Below, one piece after another: positions 44,578 to 56,891 of a stretch of DNA of 64,000 bases (its first letter is position 1; each line of letters opens with the position of its first letter). Under the pieces are notes generated by a model, which saw only the letters and a program-made list of their open reading frames with translations, searched no databases and had not been told where the DNA came from. Made by a program: the position numbers and the translations under genes. Location: assembly GCA_949126835.1 (NCBI GenBank), contig OX421503.1, forward strand, positions 889,001-953,000, written 5' to 3'. The DNA is from Anisus vortex (lineage: Eukaryota > Mollusca > Gastropoda > Planorbidae).

Positions 44578-47035
44578 GGACACTTTGTCAATTGCTCTTC
44601 GTTGTTGTAGTGAATCTAGGTGGAGTTTTGCTACTAAGGCAGAGGCGCTTGATTTGGTGCTGTAGTCCTCTAGTATTCGACGTGCTGCGCGTCGCTGGGT
44701 CATATCCAGCTTGTCAATCAGATTTTGCTGGCGGGGGTCCCAGACTGGCGAGGCCTATTCTAGGATGGGGCGAGCTAAGCTTTTATAACAGTGGGTCTGA
44801 ATTTTGGTGGAACACCCATTAAGGTTCCCGTCGATGAAGGATTTGGCAGCAATAGATTGGACGTGAGTGCCCCAGTTGAGATTTTCTGTAATGTTAAAAC
44901 CCAAGTATTTGGCTTCTGACACCCTTAGAAGAGTTTGGCCATTTAAAGTATAGCTAGTGGCTATCCTAGTTCTTTTTCTGGAAATAGAGAGGAGGAGGCA
45001 TTTATCGACGTTGAACGCCATTTGTCATTTCGATGCCCAGGCCTCTAGCTTTAGGAGGTCTTCCTGTAAGTGGACAGCATCATTCGGGATATCGATTTGA
45101 GCGTACAGGATGGTGTCATCTGCAAAGAGTCGTACCCTGGAGTGAAGTCCACTCTCCAAGTCATAGATGAATATCAAGAACAGCAAAGGCCCAAGAACCG
45201 AGCCCTGGGGAACTCCAGATATGACCGGTCCTATTGTGGAAGTTTTACCCTCTACAAAGACCTGTTGGGTGCGGCCGACGAGGAAGTTCTCAATCCATCT
45301 CTTGGTCTTCCCTCTTTTACCGTAGTAATCCAACTTGAGAAGGAGGCGATTGTGAGGGAACTTGTCAAAGGCCTTCGAAAAATCCAGCAGGATGGTATCG
45401 GTTTGCCCAGCCTTGTCGACGGTCGCTGCCAAGTCGTCAACGGTGAGGATGAGCTGGGACTCGCAGGATCTCTTTTTCCTGAATCCGTGTTGAGCATCTG
45501 TGATGATGTTATACTTGTTCAGGTGGCTAGAGATTTCCGACGTGACAATGTGTTCGAGAAGCTTACAACACACACAAGTTAATGAGATTGGCCTATAGTT
45601 GTCTGGTAGGCTTCTGTTCCCTTTTTTGAAGACTGGTTGCACTCGGGCGTGTTTCCAGATACCTGGAAATTCCCCGAAGGCCAGTGATTTGTTGAACAAG
45701 AGGGTCAATACAGGTGCCAGTTCTGATACTAATTATTTGAGTAATCGGCAGGGTATATCGTCTGGGCTTTTTTGGGGTTAAGGTTTGAGAGCAGCTTATG
45801 GACGCCGTTAGTGTTGACCTTTATAGCCTGCATGTCCGAGTATGGGGAGTCATCGATGTTCGGTATTGTGCCTACGTCTTCTCTCGTGAAAGCATCGCAG
45901 AATAGATGATTTAAAAAGTCGGCTTTCGTCTTGCTATCACTGTGTGACAAGCCGTTATGCTTTAAGGGTGCAGTGCCCATCGGGTAGCTTCGTTTACATT
46001 TTATCAGCCTCCAGAGGCTGTTGTTGGAATCCACCTCGATTATTGTGTTAATGTACTTCTGATAGCACTGTCTGTTAGTTCTTCTGGTATGTTTCTTTAT
46101 CTCCTTGAAGCGCTCCCAGTCTGAGGCTTTGTTGGTGGTTTTTGCTGTTTTCCAAGCTCGATATTTACGTCTATAGATTCGTTTAAGGTTGTTGCTAATC
46201 CAGGACACGTGATTTTTGGTAGAATATTTTTTACTTGGAACATATTGCTCACCATTAATGTTAAGTGATCTTGTATGCGCAGCCAAAGATCTTCGACTTG
46301 GTTTTCATGATTTCCTTCAAAGTCCGCCTTTTTCCATGCGCTGACGTTCCTGGCCACCGGTTTTACTCATGTTGCCCTTATCTTATTTTCAGCAAGTACA
46401 ATGTCAAGGTCACCCAGTGCTGGGTAGTGGGCACTTGGTCAGCAGTCTTGGTCTACTGGTGAGGAACAGGTGAAGTACGTTGTTGCCCCTGGTGGGTATG
46501 TTATTCACTTGGTGTAAACCCAAGTAATTGATTTTATCAATGAAGGCCTCGCTCAGTGCACGTGGGTATTGATTGCTGACCACTTTAACGTCTTTCCAAT
46601 CGATGTCTGGGAGGTTAAAGTCTCCTCCGACCCATAGTGTGCCATCTGACTTTATTACGTCTAGCGTTTTTAGGATTTCTTCCATATGTTCCATACTGTT
46701 GTTAGATGGAGTACGGTAGATAGATCCAACTATAACTATATTTTCGATGTTGTAATAGAGACAAGTAGAGCCTGTTTGAAGCTCATTTGATACGAGTGAG
46801 CAATTCACTGCAACCAACACGCCCCCGTAGCCGTCATCTCTGTCTCTTCTATACACGTTGTACGTAGGAGGGAACAACTCTGGTTTGTTGATGTGAAGAT
46901 TAAGCCAGGTCTCTGTCCTTAAGATTATGTCTGGTTGGGTTGTTGATAAGAGATTTAACAACTTCTCTTTCTTGAACAAAAACATGCATAGAGCACGGAT
47001 ACAAATCTGTAGGCTTATAATTATATACAATAAAG
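44575..47035 (-). mobile_element. LINE-2, main part: endonuclease and RT, broken frames
   Basis: From 47030 downward: EEP-type endonuclease (PDIILRTETWLN, TLWVGGDFNLPDIDW), linker, then RT (FKKGNRSLPDNYRPISL, TILLDFSKAFDKFPHNR, GPVISGVPQGSVLGPLLFL, VRLFADD) and the C-terminal end LQQRRAIDKVS at 44575. The frame changes near 46400, 45715 and 45023, so it is dead. It lies between gene B and gene C, ending about 340 bp upstream of the gene C leader. The C-terminal remainder continues at 33621, on the far side of the tandem array. Confidence 0.82.
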
Positions 47036-47373
47036 GATAAAAAACTAAATGATAATTGAAAATATCTAAACAATAGGAAAAAAAATGAGCAAAATGATGC
47101 AGTATTTACCGGCTTAAAATGTACGACCTATTTTTCTGCATATTAAAGGTTTTAAATGCTAGATAAACTGTTTGTAGCATACTTATTCTAAAGTCGTTTG
47201 ACAACTTTGGGTTTGTCAATGAGTCATGACTCAGTAATTTGTACAATAAGTTAATGTGGTACATTTAATTTAAGCGTAGAAATACAGTTAATTAACTCTG
47301 CTGTGACAAAACTTTTGATGCTCACAAATTAAAACATGTAATTTTATCAAATAAATTTTGAAAGGTAATTGTT

Positions 47374-47557
47374 ATGGTCTATTATTTTAGATTATTTCTT
47401 ACATTTAATATTTCTGTTACTATGGTATATACATTTTTTATATGTTTGTTTGTTAGATATTTCTTGAACAGATCTTTTCAAAACATTTTTCCTCTTAAGT
47501 TCCAGGCCAATGTTGGCATTGTTACTTTATTGCTTTTGACGATGGCATTTTTTTACG
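47374..47557 (+). CDS. Gene C exon 1: leader
   Basis: The frame ending NVGIVTLLLLTMAFFYG joins the Ig exon in phase 1 at donor GTAGGTCT. ATG choices are 47374 and 47422 (MVYTFFICLF), both followed by hydrophobic residues; the true signal may be the last stretch (VGIVTLLLLTMAFFY) with an unusually long leader, or an upstream non-coding exon may join within this segment. Confidence 0.5.
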
Positions 47558-50500
47558 GTAGGTCTTTCGAAATAATACATTCTAACAAGCTACACTTAGA
47601 TTTATTGTTGTATTTCTCTATGGCTAATAATAAGAAAGGTCAATGAACAAGAGTTGTGTCTCTAACTTCCAGCAGTAATTAGTAAGCCGGGCTCCATAGA
47701 TCAGTGTTTTACAAAAGCCGAATCTCAACCACGTACCAGGCGCAAAATTCAAAAATAACTTTGGGGCCAAAGGGAAAAAAAATATTTAAAATTTAGATAG
47801 TTTTATAGTTCTATTTTGTAACCGCTGAACCTTATTATAAAGGCCACATGGAGAAGTTTTTCTCAAATTGACGAAACTAGGAATAGCCTCATTCCGATGT
47901 GACGTTTTTCTGCAACTGGCTAAACCAGTTCCTAAATAAGCTTATAGGCAGATATGGAGAAAGATGACTGCTGAGGTGTCCATTCGTTCCCCTCAACAAC
48001 CACAACGGTCAAGGGTCTGATAATGATGATCTCTAGTAACTCTTTTAGTTTAGTATGTATACCAGTATGTATAATACAGTTAATCGTTTAATACTCATAA
48101 ATTGGTAATGACACAGCTGTTAAATTATGCATACTAATTATATGCATATGGCAAATATTAGATCTTCTTTATGATATAACAATTCAGGTCGCTAAACTAG
48201 TTTGTATACATTCCATTACAGGAAGGTCTCACGGATGTGGTCCTGCAGTGATGGGAAATCCACACAGTTTCAACTTTACCCTAAAGTATTTGATACGTAA
48301 GCCATTGGTTGTAAGATGGCTGTTTAACAATAATATGGTGTCAATATGCTTGGAACATGAGTGTACAGACGACTACGTGAGCAGAACGAGTTCGTCTCTC
48401 GTGAGTTTGACGGAATCCGACACGTTTGAGATTCGACTCACTCTATTAAACGTAACTGAAAATGAATCAGGCTATTGGTCTGCTATTTATTCAGGTGCTG
48501 CATACCTGGAACATATGGAAGAGTTATTTGGATGCCAATTAAAATTAAACAGTAAGTTTTATTAAAACAAATATTATTCTGTAATCGCTTTACAAAACAC
48601 ACAAAAATTCCTTTTACAAGTTTATCTCAAGATTAATAGTGGTTATATATTTCTTCAAAGTTTTGATAGATTGATTCGTAAAATATAATATGTTATTTGT
48701 ATATTTATTGATTTATACATCAACATTATATTGTATATATATATATTTATATTATCCATACCTAAGTGATAATTTTTTTTTTTATTAATGGTCTGGAAAA
48801 TATAAAAATAAATTTGTAAATAAAACACATTTTACTCAATTTAATTCTTATTATGTATTTTAGGAAGACCAAGCACAATTTCTCCTAGGGTGATTGTATC
48901 CACTATTAAGCAAATCGTTTCTTCTGAGAAGGGTATTTAACGTTTTCTCAATGCAATTATTGTTTAGGATGTATGGTATAGCATGTTACCTAAGTTAAAA
49001 AATTGGTGATGTTGAGTCTAATTAATTTACACACGATTCACTATAGATATTTAAACCTAATTTATACATAGAGTATTAGAAATTAATGGACACTGTTGAA
49101 AAATAATCTCATTCTGCAATCTCATTCTGCTTTTATCTTTTCAATAGAAATTATATCTTCTGAAAACGCTGAGGAAGACAGAGAAATAGATTCTAAAGGT
49201 TGATATCTGTTTCATTTACATATTGTCTTTTTTGTATTATTTATTATTATCAAACTTTAAATAATTTTGTTCCCTACCTTTTTATATAAAACTAGTTACC
49301 TATTACATAACATATTAATATTGTAATGCTCTATAATTTTAAGTTTTCGTTTCATCGTGTTTATCCACTGATCTATAAAATGAATGAATGAGGCGCGGAA
49401 GTAGCATTTTGAAGAAAGTTCCGCCAATTTGTTTTTACTGTCACTGATCAATAGCCTTAATACAATTACCGTGAGTTTGTTTATTTATTTAGATGTTTGT
49501 TTTTGCTCTATAGTATCCTAAGGCGTTTGACTAATCAGGTTAAAAGTTATATGTATAAATTGGAAACATCTTTCAAAAGAAATTTTTATTTTATCAACAA
49601 TATTGCTTAATTCGTGAATTAAAAAAAAAAAAAAAACTTAGACATTTTACTAATCACCGTATGTTAAGGTTATAAAACGGGCGCCATTGCCGAATTATGT
49701 TCCTTTGAAATGATTTCAAATTAAAATTTAGTGTGTTTCGGGACTGGGTTTTCTCGTACTGCGAAATATTGCTGTCTTCTTTTTTTATTATTAACTTTTA
49801 TTATTGTTTGGTATTTTTTTTTTTTTTTTATAGTATTATTGTTAATTTTATATTATTAATAAGAAGTCAGAAGCTTGACAGCAACAATCCATTTGCAAAT
49901 TGTGTAAAATGGCAAAAACATAGATTCCGTTCCGATCTATTTATAGATCAGTGGCGCAGTTAGTTTTAGACACAATTTTGTTTATATCGATAAGTGCAGT
50001 GGAAATTATTTGATTTCCCTGTCTTCACTTTGTTCAAACCAATTTATTAAGACGGTTTAATCCATTCTTTTTATAGATCAGTGTGTTTTTTTTCTTTTTC
50101 ATATCTGCTAAATTATGTTCTCTATGGTTGACCAGACTTACTAACACCACCATTATCTAACTTTATCTTGCATAGCATTTCTTGCGCCTTAATCTGCAAC
50201 AAATCCAATCTGGGTTTCTGAAATTTCAGGATGAATTTTACTTCTTATTCTTTCCATGTAAGCTAATTGTTCTGTGTGATTCACATTCTGTTGCTCCAGG
50301 TTTTTTGGATATTGTGATAAAAATTGATCTGCTTAAGCTTGATGGGATCTTGCCAGTATCATATATTTATTTAACAAGTTGAGTTATTTCGTTTATGCAT
50401 ATTTCTCCCAATGAATCATATATTTTCATTGCTATGTCGTCAGGCCCTGAGGCCCTACCATGTTTCATTTTCTTGATAGCATTCTCAACCTCGTCTTTTA

Positions 50501-52675
50501 ATATTGGTGGGCCTTCAATATTTTTGGTTAAGCTTGGTTTTTCTTTCCTGTCATCATCAAATAGTTCCTCAATATATTCTGCCCATCTGCATAGTATGTC
50601 TTCTTTGTCTAACAGAATATTTCCTTCTTTTGATTTAATGCAGCTTGATTGTGTACCTTTTCTTTTCCCAGATATTTCTCGTATTTTCTCATGTACTAAC
50701 TTATTATTTTCAATCTGGCTGTTTTCCAGTTCTGCGCATTGTTCATTAAGCCAGTTTTCTTTGGCTTCATTGTATTTTTTCTTTATTTATAGTACTTGAT
50801 ATTTCTTATTGTCTTTTTTTGCCAGTCTTTATGTTGCACGAGTTTCACCTTATCTATGTTAATTGAAAGATGCATCCAGATGCAAAAAGACCTGTATATG
50901 TGCTTTGTAGATTATTCTAAGGCATTTGACAAAGTCAAACATCAACATCTATTTAATTATATTACAAAATCTGGACATATATGGTAAAGAATAATAAGAA
51001 GTGCATTCAAACCAATAAAGAGAGGAGTCAGGCAGGGATGTGTTTTATCACCAGACCTCTTTGACATCTAAAGTGAAATAATACTCCGGAATATCGAACC
51101 CCTAGATGGTATTAAAGTTGGAGGAAAGAATATAAATAATCTGAGATATGACGACACAGTACTGAATCAGAAAGTGCCCTGCAAACTATTCTAAATAAGG
51201 TTGTAGAAGAGAGCCAACTTAAAGGATTAACACTCAATCTCAGTAAGACCGAAGTAATGGTAATCTCTAAGAAAACACAACCTCCAGGATGCTCTACATC
51301 CAGTGAAGGGAAAAAATATCAATCAAATCAGTTCGTTTCAGTATCTAGGCTATACAATAACACCGGAATGCAAATGCAACAAAGAAAAAAAGAGAAGAAT
51401 CGTAATAGCTATAACAGCTTCATGAGCTTAAGCAGTATAATGAAAAACAGGAATATCAGAATATGTACCAAAATACGCATACTGAATAGAATTGTTTGGT
51501 CTGTTATTCTATATGGATGTGAATGTTGGACAATAGATAATGAAACAAGGAAAGGATTTGAGGCAGTAGAAATGTGGTTTCTAAGACGCATGATGAGATT
51601 ATCTTGGACTGAAAAGAAATCGAATGCAGAGATGTTGAAAACAGCATGTAACTCAAGAGAACTCATTAAAATCATTAGAAACAGACAGATGAAATTCCTA
51701 GGACACATCTATAGGAAAAATGGTATAGAAAGACTTGCTTTGTGTCGGAAAATATCTGGTAAGAGAGACAGAGGAAGACAAAGGCTAACATATGTAAATG
51801 TAGAAAGCCTGAACGAATGGGCCACGAACAACAACATAAGTAATAATAACTTCCTCCAAATAGCTAACAACAGGAAAGAATGGAGAGTCATTACCGCCGA
51901 TGTCTGCTCCAGACCTGGCACTTAAAGAAGAAGATCTAGCATACTTCTTTTTTTTATATCTACATGTATCATTTTAATGCATTAGCAGAACTATTGTAAT
52001 GTATTTATATTGTTTAATTAATTATGAATCATTAAAATATTTATAAATTATATAGAGTGCTTTATGACCTTTCAGGGAGAACAAATGTTGATGAAATTGG
52101 TTTAATCGTGTTTGGTGTCACTTTGGGTTTTTCCCTTGCAGTTGTTATTTTAATATTGACAATTTTAAGAAAACGTAAGTAAATACTATAACTTTCTGTC
52201 ACTTTGAGCAAAAAAATAAAACGACACATCATAATTATATTATAAAATATACACTTTTTAAAAATAATTTTTACCTTTATATAACATATATAAATGTATA
52301 TAGTGACACATAGAGAGAGAGAGAGAAATAGAGAAATATATATATATATAACTCAATAATATAAGATTTTGTGTTAGGTTTTATGTCTGCATTGCCCGCT
52401 GTCTAAATCTTCTATTCACAGATTTACGTGTTTGGTTCTCCAGATGTACTTGTCAAGTCAGATTCAGGAATCACGTTTACGAGTCTGTAGAGGATGTCAC
52501 GCAGATATCTTCCAGCAGTGACACCAGCAGCACCTCCAACATTACCGCCGACAGCACCGCCAGCAGTACCGCCAACAAAACCGCCAACAGTACCGCCAGC
52601 AGTACCGCCAGATATGTCAATAATGTAGCAATAATCGAACATATGGTAGCCCATAAATACGTGTCAGGAACATAA
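47374..52675 (+). CDS. Gene C: one-Ig single-pass membrane receptor, complete
   Basis: Six exons: 47374-47557, 48222-48551, 48864-48932, 49148-49198, 52076-52174 and 52422-52675. Every junction is GT-AG and every intron is phase 1; the joined length is 987 bp (328 residues plus stop). Order: hydrophobic leader, one 110-residue Ig-like domain, two short stalk exons, TM helix, and an 84-residue tail with HVYESVEDV and a Thr/Ala/Ser coding repeat. Intron 4 (49199-52075) is enlarged by a LINE with an inverted 5-prime part. This is the most complete and cleanest member of the cluster. Cell-surface receptor is inferred; function unknown. Confidence 0.78.
48222..48551 (+). CDS. Gene C exon 2: Ig-like domain
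   Basis: A 330-bp phase 1-1 exon, acceptor TCCATTACAG, donor GTAAGTTT. Key features: VVRWLFNNNMVSICLEHECT, then DDY, an ESGYWSAIYSGAAYLEH segment and LFGCQLKLN. The W in RWL-x-NN and the ESGYW segment sit where the core Trp and the D-x-G-x-Y of V-set Ig domains would be, but the F-strand Cys is replaced and Cys lie before DDY and near the end. N-glycosylation sequons include NFT and NVT/NES. It aligns closely with gene D. Confidence 0.78.
48864..48932 (+). CDS. Gene C exon 3: stalk 1
   Basis: A 69-bp phase 1-1 exon, acceptor TGTATTTTAG, donor GTATTTAA. It encodes RRPSTISPRVIVSTIKQIVS then SEK, a short Ser/Thr-bearing stalk with no Cys. Symmetric phase makes it skippable. Confidence 0.58.
49148..49198 (+). 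CDS. Gene C exon 4: acidic stalk 2
   Basis: A 51-bp phase 1-1 microexon, acceptor TCTTTTCAATAG, donor GTTGATAT. It encodes EIISSENAEEDREIDSKG, an acidic membrane-proximal spacer. Phase agreement on both sides supports it despite its size. Confidence 0.55.
50165..51935. mobile_element. RTE-like LINE with inverted 5-prime part, in gene C intron 4
   Basis: Plus strand from about 50835: FTLSMLIERCIQMQKDLYMC, FVDYSKAFDKVKHQH, then LYGCECWTID, WFLRRMMRLSW and a C-terminal end at 51925. Minus strand from about 50800 down to 50165: ILCRWAEYIEELFDDDR, GPPILKDEVENAIKKMKHGR, ASGPDDIA, DTGKIPSS and TQIGFVAD. In an intact element GFVAD.GARNA precedes FTLSMLIERC, so the upstream part is inverted at the break. 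Both halves carry stops. Confidence 0.78.
52076..52174 (+). CDS. Gene C exon 5: transmembrane helix
   Basis: A 99-bp phase 1-1 exon, acceptor GACCTTTCAG, donor GTAAGTAA. It encodes GRTNVDEI, then GLIVFGVTLGFSLAVVILIL and TILRK: a single TM helix with a basic flank. Confidence 0.74.
52422..52675 (+). CDS. Gene C exon 6: cytoplasmic tail with coding microrepeat
   Basis: Acceptor CTATTCACAG, phase 1, ending TAA at 52673-52675. The tail starts HLRVWFSRCTCQVRFRNH, then VYESVEDVTQISSSSDTSS, then a run of 12-bp in-frame units giving TASS/TANK/TANS repeats, then ARYVNNVAII and a short end. Y-E-S-V is a YxxPhi or SH2-type site shared with gene B. The repeat is probably polymorphic in length. Confidence 0.72.
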
Positions 52676-54072
52676 TCAGTTCAACCTTAATAAGTTACTT
52701 AAGCTTAAACAATTCTTTTAAAAATTATAAATACTAGATATTTGTACATGCTTAAAACAGGAAACCTTTGAAACGAGATTTCAACAAATAATTTTGTATT
52801 TCTTTATACGTGTATAGTGCCTTGTTAAGTCCGTAATGATGAAGCAACCATGTTTGAAATTCTGATCGCGTTGTAATGTGCATGCTGCCTTTTAAAATGT
52901 AGGAATGTTACCAATGATATACGTGTTAGTTGTAAGTTGTATGTACCCTTGCAAATATCTTCTCAATATCTAATACATTTGTAGTATGTTTTTTTATGTG
53001 TATTTGACGGGTCCCATAACAGCAGAGTTTTATTTTAGTATCTAAAAATGATTTTTTACCTCCAGCCGTTTTGTAATATTCTTCAATTGATATTATTGTT
53101 TTAAGATATAATAATATTATGATGCTTTCACAACTTTCTAGACCACATAATATTCGCTTATAAATTCGAGTAATAAAACGCAGGTGTTTAACATACATTT
53201 TTGTTAAACTACAGGAGTTTAAAAGTGTCAATGCTGATTTGAAATTATCGCACATAACGATATCCCTACACTAGAAAATCAAATGTTGATTTAATTGCCA
53301 CCAAAATAGATTGTATTAGTAAAATGAACTCGTTATCTTTGTAGCCCTACACAAAAAAAGCTTTTTTAATGTTTAGAAAAGTGGTTCTTTAAAGATGAAA
53401 ATTTTAATTATTTTTTTAATTTCTTATTTTTGAAAAGGTTTTAGACTGGCTTGATTTTATTATTTAGCTACATTAACATATTTTCTCAATTTGCTATATT
53501 TTATAGTTTTAATCGACATAGATGGTAAACTTTCTGGTCTGAAAAATCTATTAAGATTTTGGATTCCGTCACGTGTTTTAGCACACATATTTCATTATAA
53601 TATGTTATTATTTGTTTATAGCTGTGTTTGAGAGTATGCTTAATTGTTTTATTTTATCCAAATATTTTTAATAAAAAAACAACAACAACAACATTAATCA
53701 TTACATAAATAATGTGTGGTACTTTAATATTTATGTAATTTGGTCATTTACACACATTGCAGTTCGTATACAAAATAAAACCGACATAAAAAAGAAGTAT
53801 AATTGAGAGGCCGGCTGGTCCAGCGGTAAGTTCACCGGACTGTCAACCGAATCGTCGCGGATTCTATCCCTGACTGACTGAGAAGAAACGTCTTTAAAAC
53901 GTATAAGAAATTAACATAAAACCGTCTTATAAGAAGTGATTAGTAAAATAGAATTTAAAAAAAACAAAATACAAAACGAACAGTGAATTAATTAAATCTT
54001 CAATTTCATTGTGTAGTATTCATTTCTAAAATTGCATTGTGTTTACACATAGATAAAACAAAGCGAACATAT
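52676..54072. other. Downstream of gene C: UTR and spacer
   Basis: Probable 3-prime UTR of gene C followed by AT-rich spacer and SINE-B. A minus-strand frame at 52926-53255 (109 codons) has no motif and is not called. Confidence 0.45.
53808..53925 (+). mobile_element. SINE-B
   Basis: AGGCCGGCTGGTCCAGCGGT, ACCGGACTGTCAACC, TCGCGGATTCTATCCC and the AGAAACGTCTTTAAAACGTA tail; internally deleted. Confidence 0.65.
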
Positions 54073-54583
54073 ACAGGGTGTCCAAGAATTCACACACCAT
54101 CGATTGTATAAAATAGCATATGCGTATCAATTTTATTAATGCAACAGACGCTCAAATTGGCAATGACATTGATAGGCGATTAGAGTTATGTGAATGGGTG
54201 TGTTAACCGGATTTTGGTTGCCCCTACCCCTTCCTCCTCTCGATGTCACAGGTAAAAAAAACAAATGTGCGTAGTTTTATAAGTCTGTTTGAAAACTAGC
54301 AGGGCTTTCAAGGGGTTGATTGTAGGAACACATTATGATTTTTTACAAGTTTACTATAAAATTGTTTAGGACTACAAAATCGTGGGTAATTGATTCAACC
54401 TCAACAAAATCTATAGTTGCTTTCAATAGTAGTAATAAAATTTGCGATTACCGTTGACATTATCCTATAAAACACAATCCTGCTAACTTTAAATTGTTTA
54501 AACTCTATAAAACATTTGAATAAAAACTTCAGTCTAATATTTATAACATATTGTATTGACTCTGTCTCTCTCTCTGCCTCTCT

Positions 54584-54659
<76 letters not shown>

Positions 54660-54690
54660 TACTATATATATATATATATATATACATATA

Positions 54691-54731
<41 letters not shown>

Positions 54732-55936
54732 TATGTGTATATATGCCTATCAATTAAAGATGTGTATCACAAAATATATCACATACTTCAATAACGAAAC
54801 GAGACAAACTATTTGAATATATTTCAAACAATGGTACCTTATAAATACAAAACACAGACGCAATATCTGTCGAATCGTTGAGGGTCACAGGACTAACTTT
54901 GCGTCTTCACTACGTATATCAAAAGGATGAGACAAAGATTCATATTTGGTTTCATGTTTTTACCATCCACACAAATACACACACACACAGATACATAGCG
55001 CTACAGAAAGTCTATAGGATTCTTTGTCAGTTTGAAACTCAGAGCGTCTGTGGGGAAAGCCCATTGGATCTAACGAATAGTACCGCTGACTCGTTAACAT
55101 ATACGTTCGTTGTTGTCTGTGCATCGCGAGCAATGTTGGGGATTTAAAAAAAATAAAAAATAGGGTTAGACTATGTGTCGCCTATGAAAAATTTGAAATC
55201 TAGTGTTTAATGTTAAGGAATTATTTTGTTCCAATCAAACATAATTTTAAAGTATATATTTGAGAACAATAGAAAGAAACACACTTTGGACACCATATTT
55301 GAATAATTTCCACTTTGAATTTCCAAATAAATCTAAAATCGGTTTAGTAGTTTGACATCCCTAGTCTGGGCTGGAATATGCGAGGGGGGAATCGTTGACC
55401 CTACCTGTTTTAATACTAGTAATGTCACCAGCGAAATTTATTTAGAGTTTCTGCAGACCTTCTTGTTGGACTACATTGAAGATGTTCCCATAACTCAACG
55501 ACACATCTTTTTTTTTTTAGCAGGATGGAGCTCTAACACGCTATGCTATTTTCGTGCGTAACTAAATGAACCAGTCTTTTAGTTGAAAATGGATTGGGCG
55601 AAGAGGTCCCGTGGAGTGACAACTCTGATCACCAGATCTATCTCACTCCTTATGATTATTTTCTCTGGGGACATCTTAAATCTGTTGTGTACCAGAACCG
55701 TCCACGTACTCTTGATGATTTGAAAGATGAAATAACAACTGAGTGTCAAAAGGTCAACACTGAAACTTTCAAAAGAGTGAAAAAAACAACAGTTTTATAA
55801 AGAGAATTGATGGATGTATCAATACAGAGGGTGAACAATTAAAGCTTGTTATGATTATGAAAAAAAAAATTGATATTCATATTAATATGCTTTTGTTTTT
55901 TAATATGGATAGTGCGCGACTTCTGGAACACCCTGT
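54073..55936 (+). mobile_element. Tc1/mariner-like element, dead transposase
   Basis: Ends ACAGGGTGTCCAAGAATTCA and, in reverse, ACAGGGTGTTCCAGAAGTCG, flanked by TA. Transposase remains at 55352-55800: SEIYLEFLQTFLLDYIEDVP, a WSSNTLCYFRA segment, then YLTPYDYFLWGHLKSVVYQN and a C-terminal end, in different frames. An AT microsatellite has expanded inside. Confidence 0.78.
54587..54730 (+). repeat. AT/ATAC microsatellite in the mariner element
   Basis: Long (AT)n with two ATATACATATATACT interruptions; likely unstable and assembly-sensitive. Confidence 0.95.
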
Positions 55937-56264
55937 ATATATATATCCATATATTATTATATATAATTACCGTGAGCTTATTTATATATATATGTCGACT
56001 CCAAAGTTAAATTTATAAAATGGAAACGTATTCCAAAATAAATTTTTATTATATAAACAGTATTGCTTAAATCGTTGATTTTTTAAAAAAATAAACGTAG
56101 GGCTATTACTAATTATGACTTACGTGAATTGCTATGGCATTAACAAGTGGTTGAATGTAATAAATTACATTACTTCTTTGCTGTGGTTATATCTAACTTT
56201 GAAAAATACATTTAATACATTAAATTTAACTTAGGATTATCAACAGTGTAGACAGTCTATATCA

Positions 56265-56425
56265 GGACTTTTAATAAAGTGTGCCAAAATGTAATTTCGA
56301 ATCCATTCAGCGTGCCATAAGTCTAAAATGCTTTAGCACCCAATTTCTTGTAAAAAATAATACTTGAATTGTCTTGTAGGGAAGTAGCGCGTGTCATTGA
56401 AAGTCGTTCTGCCGACCCCTGGCAT
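56265..56425. mobile_element. hAT-like fragment, decayed
   Basis: Contains AAGTGTGCCAAAATGTAATT, TTCAGCGTGCCATAAGTCTA and CTGCCGACCCCTGG, paralleling 4440-4520. Confidence 0.38.
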
Positions 56426-56891
56426 AGATCATATTTAGCACAAAAGATGTTATGATAGAAAAAAAAAATTCCGAGAAGGGGAGAACCGAATTGTATTGTT
56501 TTTTTTAAATGTATTGTGTCCATAAACTACTGTCAAAATTAAAAACATCGCCTACCCCTTTGTCCAATGAATAATATAGTTGTGCAGAGTAAGCCGGATC
56601 ACAGAGACTCTAAGCAATGAAACTATTCTTGTCAATATTTTTCTCATTGAGTTTATATTTTCACTTACTACCTTTAAAAAAAACATATTTAAACCCTCTA
56701 TTTAGTTTAACTATTAGCAATCAGGCAAGGTTATATATATATTATGTATTTGTTCTGTTATATCCTAAATCGTTTTATAAAAACTAATTGCAGTTGACAC
56801 TAAATGTGTTTTAATCGAAAGAGTTATTTGAAAAGTATAATTTTATAGTGACACTGAGTTATCAAAACTGTATGTTCTGACTACACTCTAG

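Noticed and set aside
45070..45582. 170-codon plus-strand frame
   Set aside because: It is the antisense shadow of the LINE-2 reverse transcriptase.
50395..50799. 134-codon plus-strand frame as a membrane protein
   Set aside because: Antisense of the inverted LINE segment, whose minus-strand motifs are clear.
52926..53255. 109-codon minus-strand frame as a gene D tail exon
   Set aside because: No motif, no acceptor with matching phase, and it lies antisense to the likely gene C 3-prime UTR.
54516..54816. Tyr/Ile repeat proteins
   Set aside because: Translation of an AT microsatellite.
54930..54960. Minus-strand YESL-like motif as a gene D tail
   Set aside because: It lies inside the mariner-like element and has no supported acceptor.
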